NCBI GenBank assembly: GCA_019751895.1 | Contig: JAIEMU010000137.1 | Coordinates: 1-56,091, forward strand | Length of the DNA stretch: 56,091 bases | Direction: 5' to 3' | DNA from: Sphingobacteriaceae bacterium | GTDB lineage: Bacteria > Bacteroidota > Bacteroidia > Sphingobacteriales > Sphingobacteriaceae | Shown: in pieces, positions 28,125-38,540 of the stretch | How the letters are laid out: each line of letters starts with the position of its first letter | How positions within the stretch are numbered: the first letter of the stretch is position 1 | Made by a program: the position numbers and the translations under genes | Notes under the pieces: model-generated | Seen by the model: only the letters and a program-made list of their open reading frames with translations | What the model was told of the DNA's origin: nothing | Database searches by the model: none

Positions 28125-28328
28125 ATGACACATTCAGCAATAATAGCAGGAATTTTTGGTTTAGGTGGTGGCGAATTAATCGCAATTGCATTACTTTTAG
28201 TGCTTTTGTTTGGCGGCAAAAAAATTCCAGAATTGATGAGAGGTTTGGGTAAAGGAATAAAAGAATTTAAAGACGGCAAAGACGGTGTGGACGAAAACAA
28301 TAATCCAAACACAAACAAACCTGCTTAA
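28125..28328 (+). CDS. tatA: Sec-independent translocase TatA/TatE family subunit (short copy)
   Basis: [41 protein letters not shown]. Confidence 0.93.
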   Translation: MTHSAIIAGIFGLGGGELIAIALLLVLLFGGKKIPELMRGLGKGIKEFKDGKDGVDENNNPNTNKPA

Positions 28329-28379
28329 TTTTACAAACCTTCCTAAGCGTTTTTTAAAAAACGCATAATCTACTTAACA

Positions 28380-29795
28380 TTGAAGAAATACAATTCTCTT
28401 ATCGAAATACAAACTTTGCTACATTCAAAAGCATTGTTATTGCCTGATTTGTTGGATTATTATTTCGCTCAGATAGAAAAAAACAAAGATTTAAACGCTT
28501 TCAACGAAGTGTTTTTTGATTCTGCAAAAACGCAAGCAAAGCAAGTTCAAGAAAAAATAAACAAAGGCATAGCTGGAAAATTGGCAGGCTTAGTTATCGG
28601 CATTAAAGATAATATTTGCTATCAAGGACACCAGGTTTCGGCATCATCCAAAATGCTGGAAAACTTTGTTTCTCCCTATTCGGCTACTGTTGTTCAACGA
28701 TTGTTGCAAGAAGATGCCATCATCATTGGCAGGTGCAACTGTGACGAATTTGCAATGGGCGGTTCAAACGAAACTTCTTTTTATGGAGCAGTAAAAAATG
28801 CAGCGAATCCCCAACGTGTTTCGGGTGGTTCTTCGGGTGGTTCGGCAGTTGCCGTACAAGCTGATATGTGTTTGGCGAGTTTAGGTACAGACACCGGCGG
28901 TTCGGTTCGTCAGCCTGCGGCTTTTTGCGGAGTAATCGGTCTTAAACCAAGCTACGGACGTATTTCTCGTTATGGCGTTATCGCTTATGCCTCTTCGTTC
29001 GACCAAGTAGGTACTTTTACTTCTTCTATTTCCGATGCGGCTTTGTTGTTAGAAGTATTGGCAGGCGCAGATGAATTTGACAGTACAGTAGCTAGTTTAC
29101 CTGTTCAAAATTACACGCAAAACCTTCAAGATACATCGAAAAAGAAAATAGCGGTATTGAAAGAAACCATCGAAAATGAGGCTTTGGATGCAGAAATAAA
29201 ATCTTCAATTTTACAAACAATAGAAAAATTAAAGGCACAAGGTCATACGGTTGACTATGTAGATTTTGATTTATTAGATTATCTAGTGCCTACTTATTAT
29301 GTGTTAACTACTGCTGAGGCTTCGTCAAATTTATCTCGTTATGATGGTGTTCATTATGGACATAGAAATTTAGAAGCGAAAAACCTCAACGACTTATATA
29401 AAACCAGCAGGGCTGAAGGCTTTGGCGAGGAAGTAAAAAGACGAATTTTGGTCGGTACATTTGTGTTGAGTGCAGGCTATTACGATGCTTATTACCAAAA
29501 AGCGCAAAAGGTAAGGCGAATGATTAAAGACAAAATGGACTCCATTTTTCAAGAATATGATTTTGTGTTGAGCCCTGTGGCGCCAACGGTAGCTTTCCCG
29601 ATAGGCGAACACGAAAAAGATCCTATTAAAAGTTATCTAGCAGATATTTATACCGTTTTAGCTAATTTAGCAGGCATCCCTGCTATTTCTTTGCCTATTG
29701 GAACGGATCATCAAAACTTACCTCTAGGCATTCAATTGATGGCAAACTCTTTTCAAGAACAAGCGCTGTTGGCTTTCGCCAAAAATATTTCCTGA
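28380..29795 (+). CDS. gatA: Asp-tRNA(Asn)/Glu-tRNA(Gln) amidotransferase subunit A
   Basis: Amidase signature GGSSGGSAVAVQADMCLASLGTDTGGSVRQPAAFCGVIGLKPSYGRISRYGVIAYASSFDQVG. Confidence 0.95.
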   Translation: MKKYNSLIEIQTLLHSKALLLPDLLDYYFAQIEKNKDLNAFNEVFFDSAKTQAKQVQEKINKGIAGKLAGLVIGIKDNICYQGHQVSASSKMLENFVSPYSATVVQRLLQEDAIIIGRCNCDEFAMGGSNETSFYGAVKNAANPQRVSGGSSGGSAVAVQADMCLASLGTDTGGSVRQPAAFCGVIGLKPSYGRISRYGVIAYASSFDQVGTFTSSISDAALLLEVLAGADEFDSTVASLPVQNYTQNLQDTSKKKIAVLKETIENEALDAEIKSSILQTIEKLKAQGHTVDYVDFDLLDYLVPTYYVLTTAEASSNLSRYDGVHYGHRNLEAKNLNDLYKTSRAEGFGEEVKRRILVGTFVLSAGYYDAYYQKAQKVRRMIKDKMDSIFQEYDFVLSPVAPTVAFPIGEHEKDPIKSYLADIYTVLANLAGIPAISLPIGTDHQNLPLGIQLMANSFQEQALLAFAKNIS

Positions 29796-29847
29796 AAGAA
29801 AGTTGATGCGAGTTAAAGTGTTCAATTAACTACTGAATCAGCATAGT

Positions 29848-30000
29848 TTATCGAGCTAATTTTAGTTTTCTTTTGCTGATATATTCCTTGAATTCAGTAA
29901 AATTCATACCTTTTGTTTCCTTTGCGATTTTTTCCTTTACTTCTCTAAAAAACTTTACTGTGTCGAATTCTTTTTCTTTTATTTCGGTTTTATTTTTCAT
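29848..30000 (-). CDS. 50-aa putative antitoxin/partner of PIN protein (unlisted)
   Basis: Minus frame from ATG 29998-30000: MKNKTEIKEKEFDTVKFFREVKEKIAKETKGMNFTEFKEYISKRKLKLAR*; overlaps the PIN gene 3' end by 11 nt. Confidence 0.65.
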   Translation of the reverse strand: MKNKTEIKEKEFDTVKFFREVKEKIAKETKGMNFTEFKEYISKRKLKLAR

Positions 30001-30454
30001 AATTAATGATATCTTTTGGTGAACGAATGTCTAGTTGAATATGCCCGTTTTTAACGTTTATTGAATTATATCCTCGTATTCTAAATACATTTACGATATG
30101 TTTAAAGTTCCAACTTACTAAGTAGTCAACTTTGTTAATTGTAGCACAAGCTATATGCCTGCAATCGTCAATACTTGTTTCGCCAACTACTTTTTCTCGA
30201 ATATACTCTTCTGCAAGTTGATTTATTTCTTCTGTAATTTCAATAAATTCTGTATGGTTTTTGTCAATATTTAAGAAATGGTCTTTTATTTTTTCAGGAG
30301 CATTTTCAAGTTCAAATTCGCATAAATCAGAGTAAACACATACTATTTCACCATTTTTAACCATTTCGAATAAGATTTCTGTTTCGTTTTGAAATTCAAT
30401 GTCGTAAACTCCACCGAATACAGAGGTGTCAAAATACAATCTCGGTTTTTTCAT
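29990..30454 (-). CDS. PIN domain protein (VapC-like putative toxin)
   Basis: LYFDTSVFGG N-terminal acidic motif, FELE, ETSIDDCRHIACATINKVDYLVSWNFKHI. Confidence 0.8.
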   Translation of the reverse strand: MKKPRLYFDTSVFGGVYDIEFQNETEILFEMVKNGEIVCVYSDLCEFELENAPEKIKDHFLNIDKNHTEFIEITEEINQLAEEYIREKVVGETSIDDCRHIACATINKVDYLVSWNFKHIVNVFRIRGYNSINVKNGHIQLDIRSPKDIINYEK

Positions 30455-30851
30455 TCAACAAATATATGAAAAAAAGTACTTTTCATTCTTACACAAAATA
30501 GATTTCAAATTATCTGTAGTGACGCTTCGCTTAACAAATTGATAAAGAGTGGTTTGTTTGATGTAGCTATAAAAAATGACCCACTTGCAGTTCTTATGGT
30601 ATGCAGAGCGGGTACTGTTGCGAATATTTTATCTCTATCTTACACTGTCGCTCATAAGCTTACCACCAACCCTCAAATACACGCCGCCAACCTTCGTATA
30701 TCCACCCAAAAAGGCATGCTTTGCGAGGGTTTATTTCTCAAAAGTACGATTTAATTTCAATTGCTGTTGACTTTCTCTCAAACGATTTCCTAGAAAAATA
30801 TTCACAGCTAATTAGACTAAATGCTATATTTACGAAAAAAAAGTATAGACA

Positions 30852-32291
30852 ATGGTATTAAGTAGATTTTGGCTCGTAATTTTTATTTCATCGATAGCGT
30901 TTGTGGTTTGGAGTTTGTTTTTTGGCAACACCTACACGGTTGATTTTTTGTTGAATGGCAAAAAAGACGAACCTATTTTAATTGCCGAGCAATACAAACA
31001 TCAACTACCGGCTATGGTGCGTGATAGCATCGAAAGAGCGCCGAACCAAACGATGGTAATTAATTTTAATACCAACGACAAAGACACCACCTATGTTTTT
31101 AAGAATAAAACCGTACAAATTTACAGCGGCGTTCAAAAGTCGGATGGTTTGTTGGCTACTTGCAAAAACAGTTTAATTGAATTGGTATTACCATTAATTG
31201 CTTATTTAGCTTTTTTCTCAGGGATTATGCAATTGCTCATCACTTCGGGAGCTGCCGAAAAGTTAGCAAAAAAACTAAGTCCTATTTTTACCAAGATGTT
31301 CCCATCGGTACCTAAAAACCACGAGTCGATTTCATACATGACTTTGAATTTTGCTGCCAACTTCTTGGGTTTAGATTCGGCAGCCACTCCCTTTGGATTG
31401 AAAGCCATGCAAAGTTTACAAGAAATCAATCCCGATAAGGAAAAAGCCAGCGATGCACAAGTAATGTTTATGTGCTTGCATGCTTCGGGGCTAACGCTCA
31501 TTCCTACGTCTATTATTGGCTACAGAGCCGCACAAAACGCCACCAATCCTGCCGATGTAATGTTACCTTGCATCATCACTTCTTTGATAGGCACTTTGGC
31601 AGCTTTTATCATTGTAGGTATCAAACAAAAAATAAACTTCAAAAGTGCGTCTTTGGTTATTGCCCTAATGACCATTGTGTCGGCTATTGGAGGCTTGTTG
31701 TTTTACATTAGCACTTTAGATTTGATTGGCAAAAATTATTTCACTTCCAACCTTTCGGGTTTAATGTTGATTGCCATTATTGGTTTTATTTTGGTTTTTT
31801 CGTTTGTGAAAGAAAAAGAATTTACTGCCAACGACACCACAATTTTTGATGCTTTTGTAACGGGTGCCAACACAGGCGTAAAAACAGGGGTTTCGATATT
31901 TCCTTATGTGATGGGTATGTTGGTCGCCATTTCGTTGTTTAGAAATAGTGGCTTATTTGAAATCATTAGCAAAGGTATTTCTTACGTATTTTCATTGGTG
32001 GGCGTGAGCAAACAAATCACCGATTCGTTGCCCGTAGCCTTGTTAAGACCTTTTAGTTCGGGTGGTTCAAGAGGGTTTATGATTGATTCGATGCGCACCT
32101 TTGGCCCTGATTCTTTTACAGGTAGGTTGACTTGTATTTTCCAAAGCAGTGCCGAAACAACTTTTTATGTCTTAGCGGTTTATTTTGGTTCGGTAAAGAT
32201 TAAAAACACACGTTATTCGCTTAGCGTGATGCTTTGGGTAGATTTGATTTGCGTAATTACCGCTATTTTGGTAGCCAGTTGGTTTTTCTAA
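30852..32291 (+). CDS. Nucleoside recognition domain protein (SpmA-SpmB fusion type)
   Basis: SYMTLNFAANFLGLDSAATPFGLKAMQSLQEINPDKEKASDAQVMFMCLHASGLTLIPTSIIGYRA and second Gate domain GVSIFPYVMGMLVAISLFRNSGLF...RPFSSGGSRGFMIDSMRTFGPDSFTGRLTCIFQSSAETTFYVLAVYFG. Confidence 0.92.
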   Translation: MVLSRFWLVIFISSIAFVVWSLFFGNTYTVDFLLNGKKDEPILIAEQYKHQLPAMVRDSIERAPNQTMVINFNTNDKDTTYVFKNKTVQIYSGVQKSDGLLATCKNSLIELVLPLIAYLAFFSGIMQLLITSGAAEKLAKKLSPIFTKMFPSVPKNHESISYMTLNFAANFLGLDSAATPFGLKAMQSLQEINPDKEKASDAQVMFMCLHASGLTLIPTSIIGYRAAQNATNPADVMLPCIITSLIGTLAAFIIVGIKQKINFKSASLVIALMTIVSAIGGLLFYISTLDLIGKNYFTSNLSGLMLIAIIGFILVFSFVKEKEFTANDTTIFDAFVTGANTGVKTGVSIFPYVMGMLVAISLFRNSGLFEIISKGISYVFSLVGVSKQITDSLPVALLRPFSSGGSRGFMIDSMRTFGPDSFTGRLTCIFQSSAETTFYVLAVYFGSVKIKNTRYSLSVMLWVDLICVITAILVASWFF

Positions 32292-32851
32292 ATCTTTAAT
32301 TTGTAATTGGCTTTAACCCGTCCTTTTTTGAAATAAACTAATCCCAACCAAAACAAATCAATGGTGATGGTAACGGCAGGGTCTTTTTTTATCGCTTGCC
32401 AATCAGTTTTGCTGTTTTGCTCGCGATACATTCCCTTAAAAATAAGCAACGTGTTTTCGTTTGTATGTGATTTTATTTGCTCGAATAGCGATAAAACATT
32501 GTTTTTTACATCAATATAAGCCAAATCTATTTCTTTGTTGTCTTCAACTTGATGATGTATCAAAGCCTTTGCACAAGCCTTTTGAAAAATAGCTTGACTA
32601 CAAAAATCACTTTCGTCGATAATTAAGATAGATTTGCCTTGGTGGCGACTTGCTAAGCGATACAAGAGCTTTGCCAAACGAAGTGAAAGTTTGGTTTTGA
32701 TTTCTGAAAACGAATTAGGGTATTCAATTTCCGAGCTAAAATCATACACCACTTCATCCGCAAGTTGATATACAAAAGGCGAATGTGTACCGTGTCGGGT
32801 TTGCGCTGTCCAGCGATGCTGTAAAAAATCTATAATTAATTTCAACCTCAT
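32288..32851 (-). CDS. Conserved protein, class I SAM methyltransferase-like
   Basis: RLKLIIDFLQHRWTAQTRHGTHSPFVYQLADEVVYDFSS N-terminal motif; degenerate Rossmann core. Confidence 0.55.
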   Translation of the reverse strand: MRLKLIIDFLQHRWTAQTRHGTHSPFVYQLADEVVYDFSSEIEYPNSFSEIKTKLSLRLAKLLYRLASRHQGKSILIIDESDFCSQAIFQKACAKALIHHQVEDNKEIDLAYIDVKNNVLSLFEQIKSHTNENTLLIFKGMYREQNSKTDWQAIKKDPAVTITIDLFWLGLVYFKKGRVKANYKLKI

Positions 32852-32893
32852 TTTGCAAACATAGACAAACACACTTATATTTGAGCCGTACTC

Positions 32894-33748
32894 ATGAAAA
32901 AAACAGCCGAATTAAAAGCCTTATTAAAATTGCTGGATGATCCAGATCCAGATGTTTTTCAGCATGTGCGAGATAAGTTTTTGTCTTATGGAACTTCTGT
33001 GATTGATTTCTTGGAGAATGAATGGGCTTTGTCGTTGGATGTTTTGGCGCAACAAAGAATTGAGGATTTGGTGCATGCCATTCAATTTAATCTTATCAAA
33101 GAGGATTTGAATATTTGGTATCAAACAGGTGGGTTGAATTTGATGCAAGGCGCATTGATTATAAATCGTTATCAATATCCCGATATTGATGAGCAAAAAA
33201 TAATCAATCAAATAGAGACTATTAAAACCGACATTTGGCTTTCCTTTAATTATGAGATGAGCGCCATCGAAAAGATAAACCTCATCAACTATGTTTTTTA
33301 CAATCAATATGGTTTTAAAGGCAATATCGACAACCACATTGACCCTCAAAACTCTTTTATTAGTCAGGTATTAGAAAGTAAAAAAGGCAATCAAATTACA
33401 TTGTCTATTTTGTACGCCACCATAGCTCAAAAACTTGATGTGCCTGTTTATGGAATCAACTTGCCGCAACATTTTGTGTTGGGTTATTTGGATAAACTAA
33501 AAAATCAAACCACCGAAGAAGTTTTGTTTTACATCAATGCGTTTAGCAAAGGCTCTATTTTTGGCAAACACGATGTGGATGTATTTCTCAAACAATTAAA
33601 TATAGAGCCTTTGCCAGGTTTTTACAAACCCTGCAACAATATCGAAATCATTCGCAGGGTGATTCGGAATTTGGTTTCTGCTTACACAAAGTTAGGTTCA
33701 GACGAAAAAGTAGCAGAGCTAAACGAACTGCAAAGCATTCTAATCTAA
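32894..33748 (+). CDS. Transglutaminase-like / SirB1 family protein
   Basis: [69 protein letters not shown]. Confidence 0.85.
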   Translation: MKKTAELKALLKLLDDPDPDVFQHVRDKFLSYGTSVIDFLENEWALSLDVLAQQRIEDLVHAIQFNLIKEDLNIWYQTGGLNLMQGALIINRYQYPDIDEQKIINQIETIKTDIWLSFNYEMSAIEKINLINYVFYNQYGFKGNIDNHIDPQNSFISQVLESKKGNQITLSILYATIAQKLDVPVYGINLPQHFVLGYLDKLKNQTTEEVLFYINAFSKGSIFGKHDVDVFLKQLNIEPLPGFYKPCNNIEIIRRVIRNLVSAYTKLGSDEKVAELNELQSILI

Positions 33749-34822
33749 AACTCCATCAAATAGGCTTTCAAGAAGTCATTCAAATCGCCATCCAATACCC
33801 CTTGGGCGTTGCTGGTTTCGTGGTTGGTACGCAAATCTTTTACCAATTTGTAGGGATGCAATACATAATTCCTAATCTGAGAACCCCATTCTATTTTCTT
33901 TTTCGAACCCTCTACAGCCGCACTTGCTTCGGCTCGTTTGCGTTGTTCTATTTCATACAATTGAGATTTTAGCAAACGAATAGCATTTTCTTTATTCTGC
34001 AATTGCGAACGAGACTCTTGATTTTTAATCACAATGCCCGAAGGTTTATGGTAAAGTCTAACAGCGGTTTCTACCTTGTTTACGTTTTGTCCACCTGCGC
34101 CACCGGCTCTAAAGGTTTCAAATTCTATTTCGGATGGGTTGATGTTAATTTCAATGCTATCATCCACCAATGGATATACATAAACCGATGCAAATGAAGT
34201 ATGCCTGCGGGCATTGCTATCGAAAGGAGAAATGCGCACCAATCGGTGTACACCGTTCTCGCCTTTTAGATAACCATAGGCAAAGTTGCCCTCAAACTGT
34301 ATCGTTACCGATTTGATACCTGCCACCTCGCCCTCTTGGCTATCTTGTTCGGTTATTTTATAACCATTTTTCTCGCCCCACATCATGTACATTCTCATCA
34401 GCATATACGCCCAGTCGCAACTTTCGGTGCCACCTGCGCCTGCGGTTATTTGCATCACTGCATTTAGCCTATCTTCTTTGCTGTTGAGCATGTTTTTGAG
34501 CTCTAAATCTTCTATAACTTCGCTTAACAATTGATGTTGGTCTTCGAGTTCTTGCTCGGTAGCATCTCCCGACTGCCAAAAATCAAACAACACTTCGGTA
34601 TCTTCGAGTATTGTATTTGCTTTTGTCCAGCTATCTGTCCAGCTTTTGTTTTGGGTTATTTCGGCAAGTAATTTTTCTGCTTCTTTTGGGTTGTCCCAAA
34701 AATCAGGTGCCATCGTTAGGCGTTCTTGTATGTTGATTTGGTATAAACGTTCATCAACGTCAAAGATGCCTCCTCAGAGACGTTATTCTATCTCTTAAAT
34801 CCTGCAATTGTTCTTTTGTCAT
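33745..34822 (-). CDS. prfB: Peptide chain release factor 2 with +1 programmed frameshift
   Basis: RF2 motifs ([34 protein letters not shown]). Minus strand 5': ATG ACA AAA GAA CAA TTG CAG GAT TTA AGA GAT AGA ATA ACG TCT CTG AGG AGG CAT CTT TGA C; skipping one T continues GAC GTT GAT GAA CGT TTA... into the listed ORF. Confidence 0.95.
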
Positions 34823-34879
34823 GGTGCAAAGGTAGTGATTAGATTTTAGAAGGGGATAATCGCTTGTTGGTTTTCTCAC

Positions 34880-35270
34880 GTTGAAGAACACAGATTTGAC
34901 AGATGAAACGGATTCTCACGGATTTTGTTTTGTTTCTCACTGATAAAGTAGCACGCTGATTACGCTGATGAACGCAGATAAGATGGAATACTCCTCTCGT
35001 CCTCGTTTGTAACGAGGACGTAGCGAGGTTAGCGTTTGTAACGCTGATTGTTTACCTTTTTGTCATCCTGAGGAACGAAGGATCTAATCGGTAGTATATA
35101 GAAAAAGCCAACCTGCATAGGTTTACACGCAATTAGATCCTTCACTGCGTTCAGGATGACAAAGTAGGTAAAACGCTGATTGTTTATCCCGTTTTGTCTC
35201 CCTGAGGAAACGAAGGGTCTAATCGCTTGTTTGTTTTGTAGCCCTTGTTGGTGATAACAAGGGCAAAAAT
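34880..35270. repeat. Composite interspersed repeat region (palindromes plus CCTGAGGAACGAAGG units)
   Basis: AACACAGATTTGACAGATGAAACGGATTCTCACGGATTTTG, GCACGCTGATTACGCTGATGAACGCAGATAAG, GTCCTCGTTTGTAACGAGGAC palindrome, direct copies at 35061-35090 and 35191-35226, inverted copy at 35131-35163. Confidence 0.8.
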
Positions 35271-35318
35271 ATCCGTAAGCATTCGCTTAATTCGTACTAT
35301 CCGTGTTCTACCCTACAT

Positions 35319-35361
35319 CAAAAAAAAACCGCCTCGATATATTTCAATATCAAGGCGGTTT
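35319..35361 (-). terminator. Intrinsic terminator of the lipoprotein gene
   Basis: Minus strand AAACCGCCTTGATATTGAAATATATCGAGGCGGTTTTTTTT. Confidence 0.85.
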
Positions 35362-35382
35362 AAATAGGTTTTAAATTAACAA

Positions 35383-36201
35383 TTACAATTGAGTGTAAAC
35401 GTATTCTTTAATTTCATACAAAACTCCGTTGGCATTTTTTGATGTGATTTTTGTAACGTTTCCGTTGGCATCTTTTACATATTCATAAGTGTATAATAGT
35501 TGTGGCGTAGGGACATTGTTAAGGGTACTATTAAAAGTAGATTTAGTCACCAATTTAGCAGGTCTTTTTCCATAATTGAAAGAGCCATATTCAAAACCAA
35601 AAGGTAGCTTATACCATAAATTTTCAGGAATGGCATCACCATATTCAAATACGAAATCTTTTTCAGTAATATTACCTTCCGCATTATAAGTGTAATTGGT
35701 TACGTATGGAGGGTCATTAGGTGATGCATAGTTTGGGGTAGAACTTGAAGCGATATATCCAGCAGCATTGTAGGTAAGAGTCTGTTTATATACTGATTTC
35801 TCTGTTGCAGTTGCGCTAGCTTTTTGAAATTTTTCTTCTGAGATTATTCTGCCCGTTGCATCTAACATCATAACAGTTCTAAAAGTGCTACCACTACTTG
35901 AACTTCCATCGATTGTTATTAATTTATCTGTGTAAGTAAATTTAGCATCACTTTTTTTATCACCAGATTCACTTGTAGCTGCTGTTATTTGGTATTTGTC
36001 ATTGTAAGTGCATTTTGTAGATGAAACTGCTTCTGGAGTACCGTTTTGATCAAACTTAAAACGTGTTTCTTTCACTTCAGTTATCATCCATTTTTTTGCA
36101 GGTACTACAGGTGCTACAGGTGTTTCAGTAACACTTTCTTTTTTCTTACAGGCTACAAAAGCCAAGCTGCTTAGTAGAAGGATTGCTAATTTTTTGTTCA
36201 T
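35383..36201 (-). CDS. Hypothetical lipoprotein with RHS/YD-like or DUF4595-like repeats
   Basis: Lipobox LAFVAC; repeats of type YNDKYQITAATSES, YNAAGYIASSS, YNAEGNITEKDF, KDANGNVTKITS. Confidence 0.7.
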   Translation of the reverse strand: MNKKLAILLLSSLAFVACKKKESVTETPVAPVVPAKKWMITEVKETRFKFDQNGTPEAVSSTKCTYNDKYQITAATSESGDKKSDAKFTYTDKLITIDGSSSSGSTFRTVMMLDATGRIISEEKFQKASATATEKSVYKQTLTYNAAGYIASSSTPNYASPNDPPYVTNYTYNAEGNITEKDFVFEYGDAIPENLWYKLPFGFEYGSFNYGKRPAKLVTKSTFNSTLNNVPTPQLLYTYEYVKDANGNVTKITSKNANGVLYEIKEYVYTQL

Positions 36202-36299
36202 TTTGTATCTTTTTTTGGTTTAAATATTTGCAAAAGTAGTTTTTTTTTTTTTTTTGAAAATTTTTTGAAAAATATATTTATTTTATTTCTTTCGCCTTT

Positions 36300-36760
36300 G
36301 TTGGTTTTCTCACGCTGAAGAACACAGATTGAACGGATGAAACGGGTTCTTACGGATTTTGTTTGTTGCAGGCTGAGAAGGTAGCACGCTGATTTCGCTG
36401 ATGAACGCAGATAAGAACACAGAAAAAACGGATAAAAACAGATTTTATCCCCTTTTGTCACCCTGAGGATACGAAGGGTCTAATCGGTAGGATATAGAAA
36501 GAGGTAAGTCTCAAATCAAACGGATATAAATACTTGTTGGTGGATAACACCAACAAGGGCGAAAAAATGGATAAAAACAGATTTTATCCCGTTTTGTCAC
36601 CCTGAGGATACGAAGGGTCTAATCGGTAGGATATAGAAAGAGGTAAGCCTCAAATCAAACGGATATAAATACTTGTTGGTGACAACACCAACAAGGGCAG
36701 AAACGCAGCTTGTTTATCCCTTTCTGTCACCCTGAGGAAAGGAAGGGGCTCATCGCATGC
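36300..36760. repeat. Composite interspersed repeat with 139-bp tandem duplication
   Basis: GATAAAAACAGATTTTATCC begins at 36431 and again at 36570; each unit carries TTTTGTCACCCTGAGGATACGAAGGGTCTAATCGGTAGGATATAGAAAGAGGTAAG; partial third copy from about 36709. Confidence 0.85.
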
Positions 36761-36836
36761 GCAACATCTATCAATCTGATATCTTATCTCACATCTTTTT
36801 TCATTACATTTGTTTTCATTAAAAAAGTAAAACAAG

Positions 36837-38486
36837 ATGTTTCCAAAAAAAAATTTCACACAAACAGTTGCTTACCAAAAATTGAGTCAACATTTTCAAA
36901 CATTTTCTGATGTAGAAATCAAAACTCTTTTTGCATCGGATGTAAAAAGATTTGAAAAATACAGCATCCAGTTAGAAGATACCTTATTCGATTATTCAAA
37001 AAACAAAATAAACGACGAGACTTTTGCCTTGTTGATGGAATTGGCAAGAGAATGCCAGCTAGACCAAGCCATAAAAGCCATGTTTGGGGCAGAGCAGATA
37101 AACGAAACCGAGCAAAGGGAGGTTTTGCATGTAGCCTTGCGCAACCTTTCGGATAGAAAATACATAGTTGATGGCAAAGATGTGATGCCGATGATTGAGG
37201 CGGTGTTGTTGAAGATGAAAACCTTTAGCGAAGCCGTAATATCGGGAAATTGGAAAGGTTATACCGATAAATCCATCACCGATGTGGTAAATATCGGCAT
37301 TGGCGGTTCAGATTTAGGCCCCGTAATGGTAACAGAAGCCTTGAAGGCTTACAAAACCCGATTAAATGTTCACTTTGTATCCAACGTAGATGGCAGCCAT
37401 TTGACCGAAGTATTGAAGAAAGTAAATCCCGAAACTACTTTGTTTTTGGTAGCTTCCAAAACATTTACCACCCAAGAAACGATGTTGAACGCCCACAGTG
37501 CCAGAACTTGGTTGTTGCAATCTGGTGCAGCCGAGCAAGATATAGCCAAACATTTTGTGGCGCTGAGCACCAATGCCCCAGCGGTAGTGGCATTTGGTAT
37601 TGATGATGAAAATAGATTCGAGTTTTGGGATTGGGTAGGCGGTCGCTATTCGTTGTGGAGCGCCATCGGTTTGTCTATCAGTTTGGCAATAGGTTTCGAT
37701 CATTTTCAACAACTGTTGGAAGGCGCTCATGCGGCAGATAAACATTTTGAGGAAACAGAATTTGAAAGCAATGTGCCTGTGGTATTGGCAATGTTGGGCG
37801 TTTGGTATATCAATTTTTATGGCGCAAGCAGTCAGGCAATACTTCCCTACGATCAATACCTGCATCGCTTTGCAGCCTATTTGCAACAAGCCGATATGGA
37901 AAGCAACGGCAAGTATGTAGATAGAAACGGAGCGGAGGTAAACTATGCCACGGGAGCGGTAATTTGGGGCGAACCGGGCACCAATGGACAACATGCTTTT
38001 TATCAATTGTTGCACCAAGGCACGCATTTAATTCCTTGTGATTTTATTGCACCTGCACAAAGTTTACAGCCATCGGGCGAACACCATTCGGTTTTGTTGG
38101 CCAATTTCTTCGCCCAAACACAGGCTTTGATGGATGGTAAAACGCCTCAACAGGTAAAAGATGAATTGACAAAAGCAGGAAAATCTGAAACGGAAATCAA
38201 AAAACTATTGCCTTATAAAGTGTTTAAAGGAAATGTGCCTACAAACTCTATTTTAGTAAAGAAAATTACGCCCCGAAGTTTAGGCAGCCTGATTGCCGTT
38301 TACGAACACAAGATATTTGTGCAAGGCATCATCTGGAATGTGTTTAGTTTCGACCAATGGGGTGTAGAGTTGGGCAAGCAATTGGCAAATACCATTTACC
38401 CAACCCTGAAAACAAACGAACAAAGCCAAGTCCACGATAGCTCTACCAACGGATTGATTAATCAATATAAAAAATGGAGCGTATAG
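36837..38486 (+). CDS. pgi: Glucose-6-phosphate isomerase
   Basis: [63 protein letters not shown]-like [28 protein letters not shown]. Confidence 0.97.
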   Translation: MFPKKNFTQTVAYQKLSQHFQTFSDVEIKTLFASDVKRFEKYSIQLEDTLFDYSKNKINDETFALLMELARECQLDQAIKAMFGAEQINETEQREVLHVALRNLSDRKYIVDGKDVMPMIEAVLLKMKTFSEAVISGNWKGYTDKSITDVVNIGIGGSDLGPVMVTEALKAYKTRLNVHFVSNVDGSHLTEVLKKVNPETTLFLVASKTFTTQETMLNAHSARTWLLQSGAAEQDIAKHFVALSTNAPAVVAFGIDDENRFEFWDWVGGRYSLWSAIGLSISLAIGFDHFQQLLEGAHAADKHFEETEFESNVPVVLAMLGVWYINFYGASSQAILPYDQYLHRFAAYLQQADMESNGKYVDRNGAEVNYATGAVIWGEPGTNGQHAFYQLLHQGTHLIPCDFIAPAQSLQPSGEHHSVLLANFFAQTQALMDGKTPQQVKDELTKAGKSETEIKKLLPYKVFKGNVPTNSILVKKITPRSLGSLIAVYEHKIFVQGIIWNVFSFDQWGVELGKQLANTIYPTLKTNEQSQVHDSSTNGLINQYKKWSV

Positions 38487-38540
38487 TGTAATTGGTTTAT
38501 ATTATTAGTACTATTGTTGCTCACTTAAAACTTTAAAACT

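Noticed and set aside
30539-30770. 71-aa and 64-aa overlapping ORFs downstream of PIN gene
   Set aside because: Two overlapping frames, neither protein-like; probably non-coding or degenerate intergenic repeat.
36198-36859. 87-aa and 69-aa minus ORFs in the repeat region
   Set aside because: Derived from interspersed repeat DNA and homopolymers; no coding signal.
37362-38027. 221-aa minus-strand ORF opposite pgi
   Set aside because: Antisense shadow of a clearly coding pgi frame; composition (Cys/His/Tyr rich) not protein-like.
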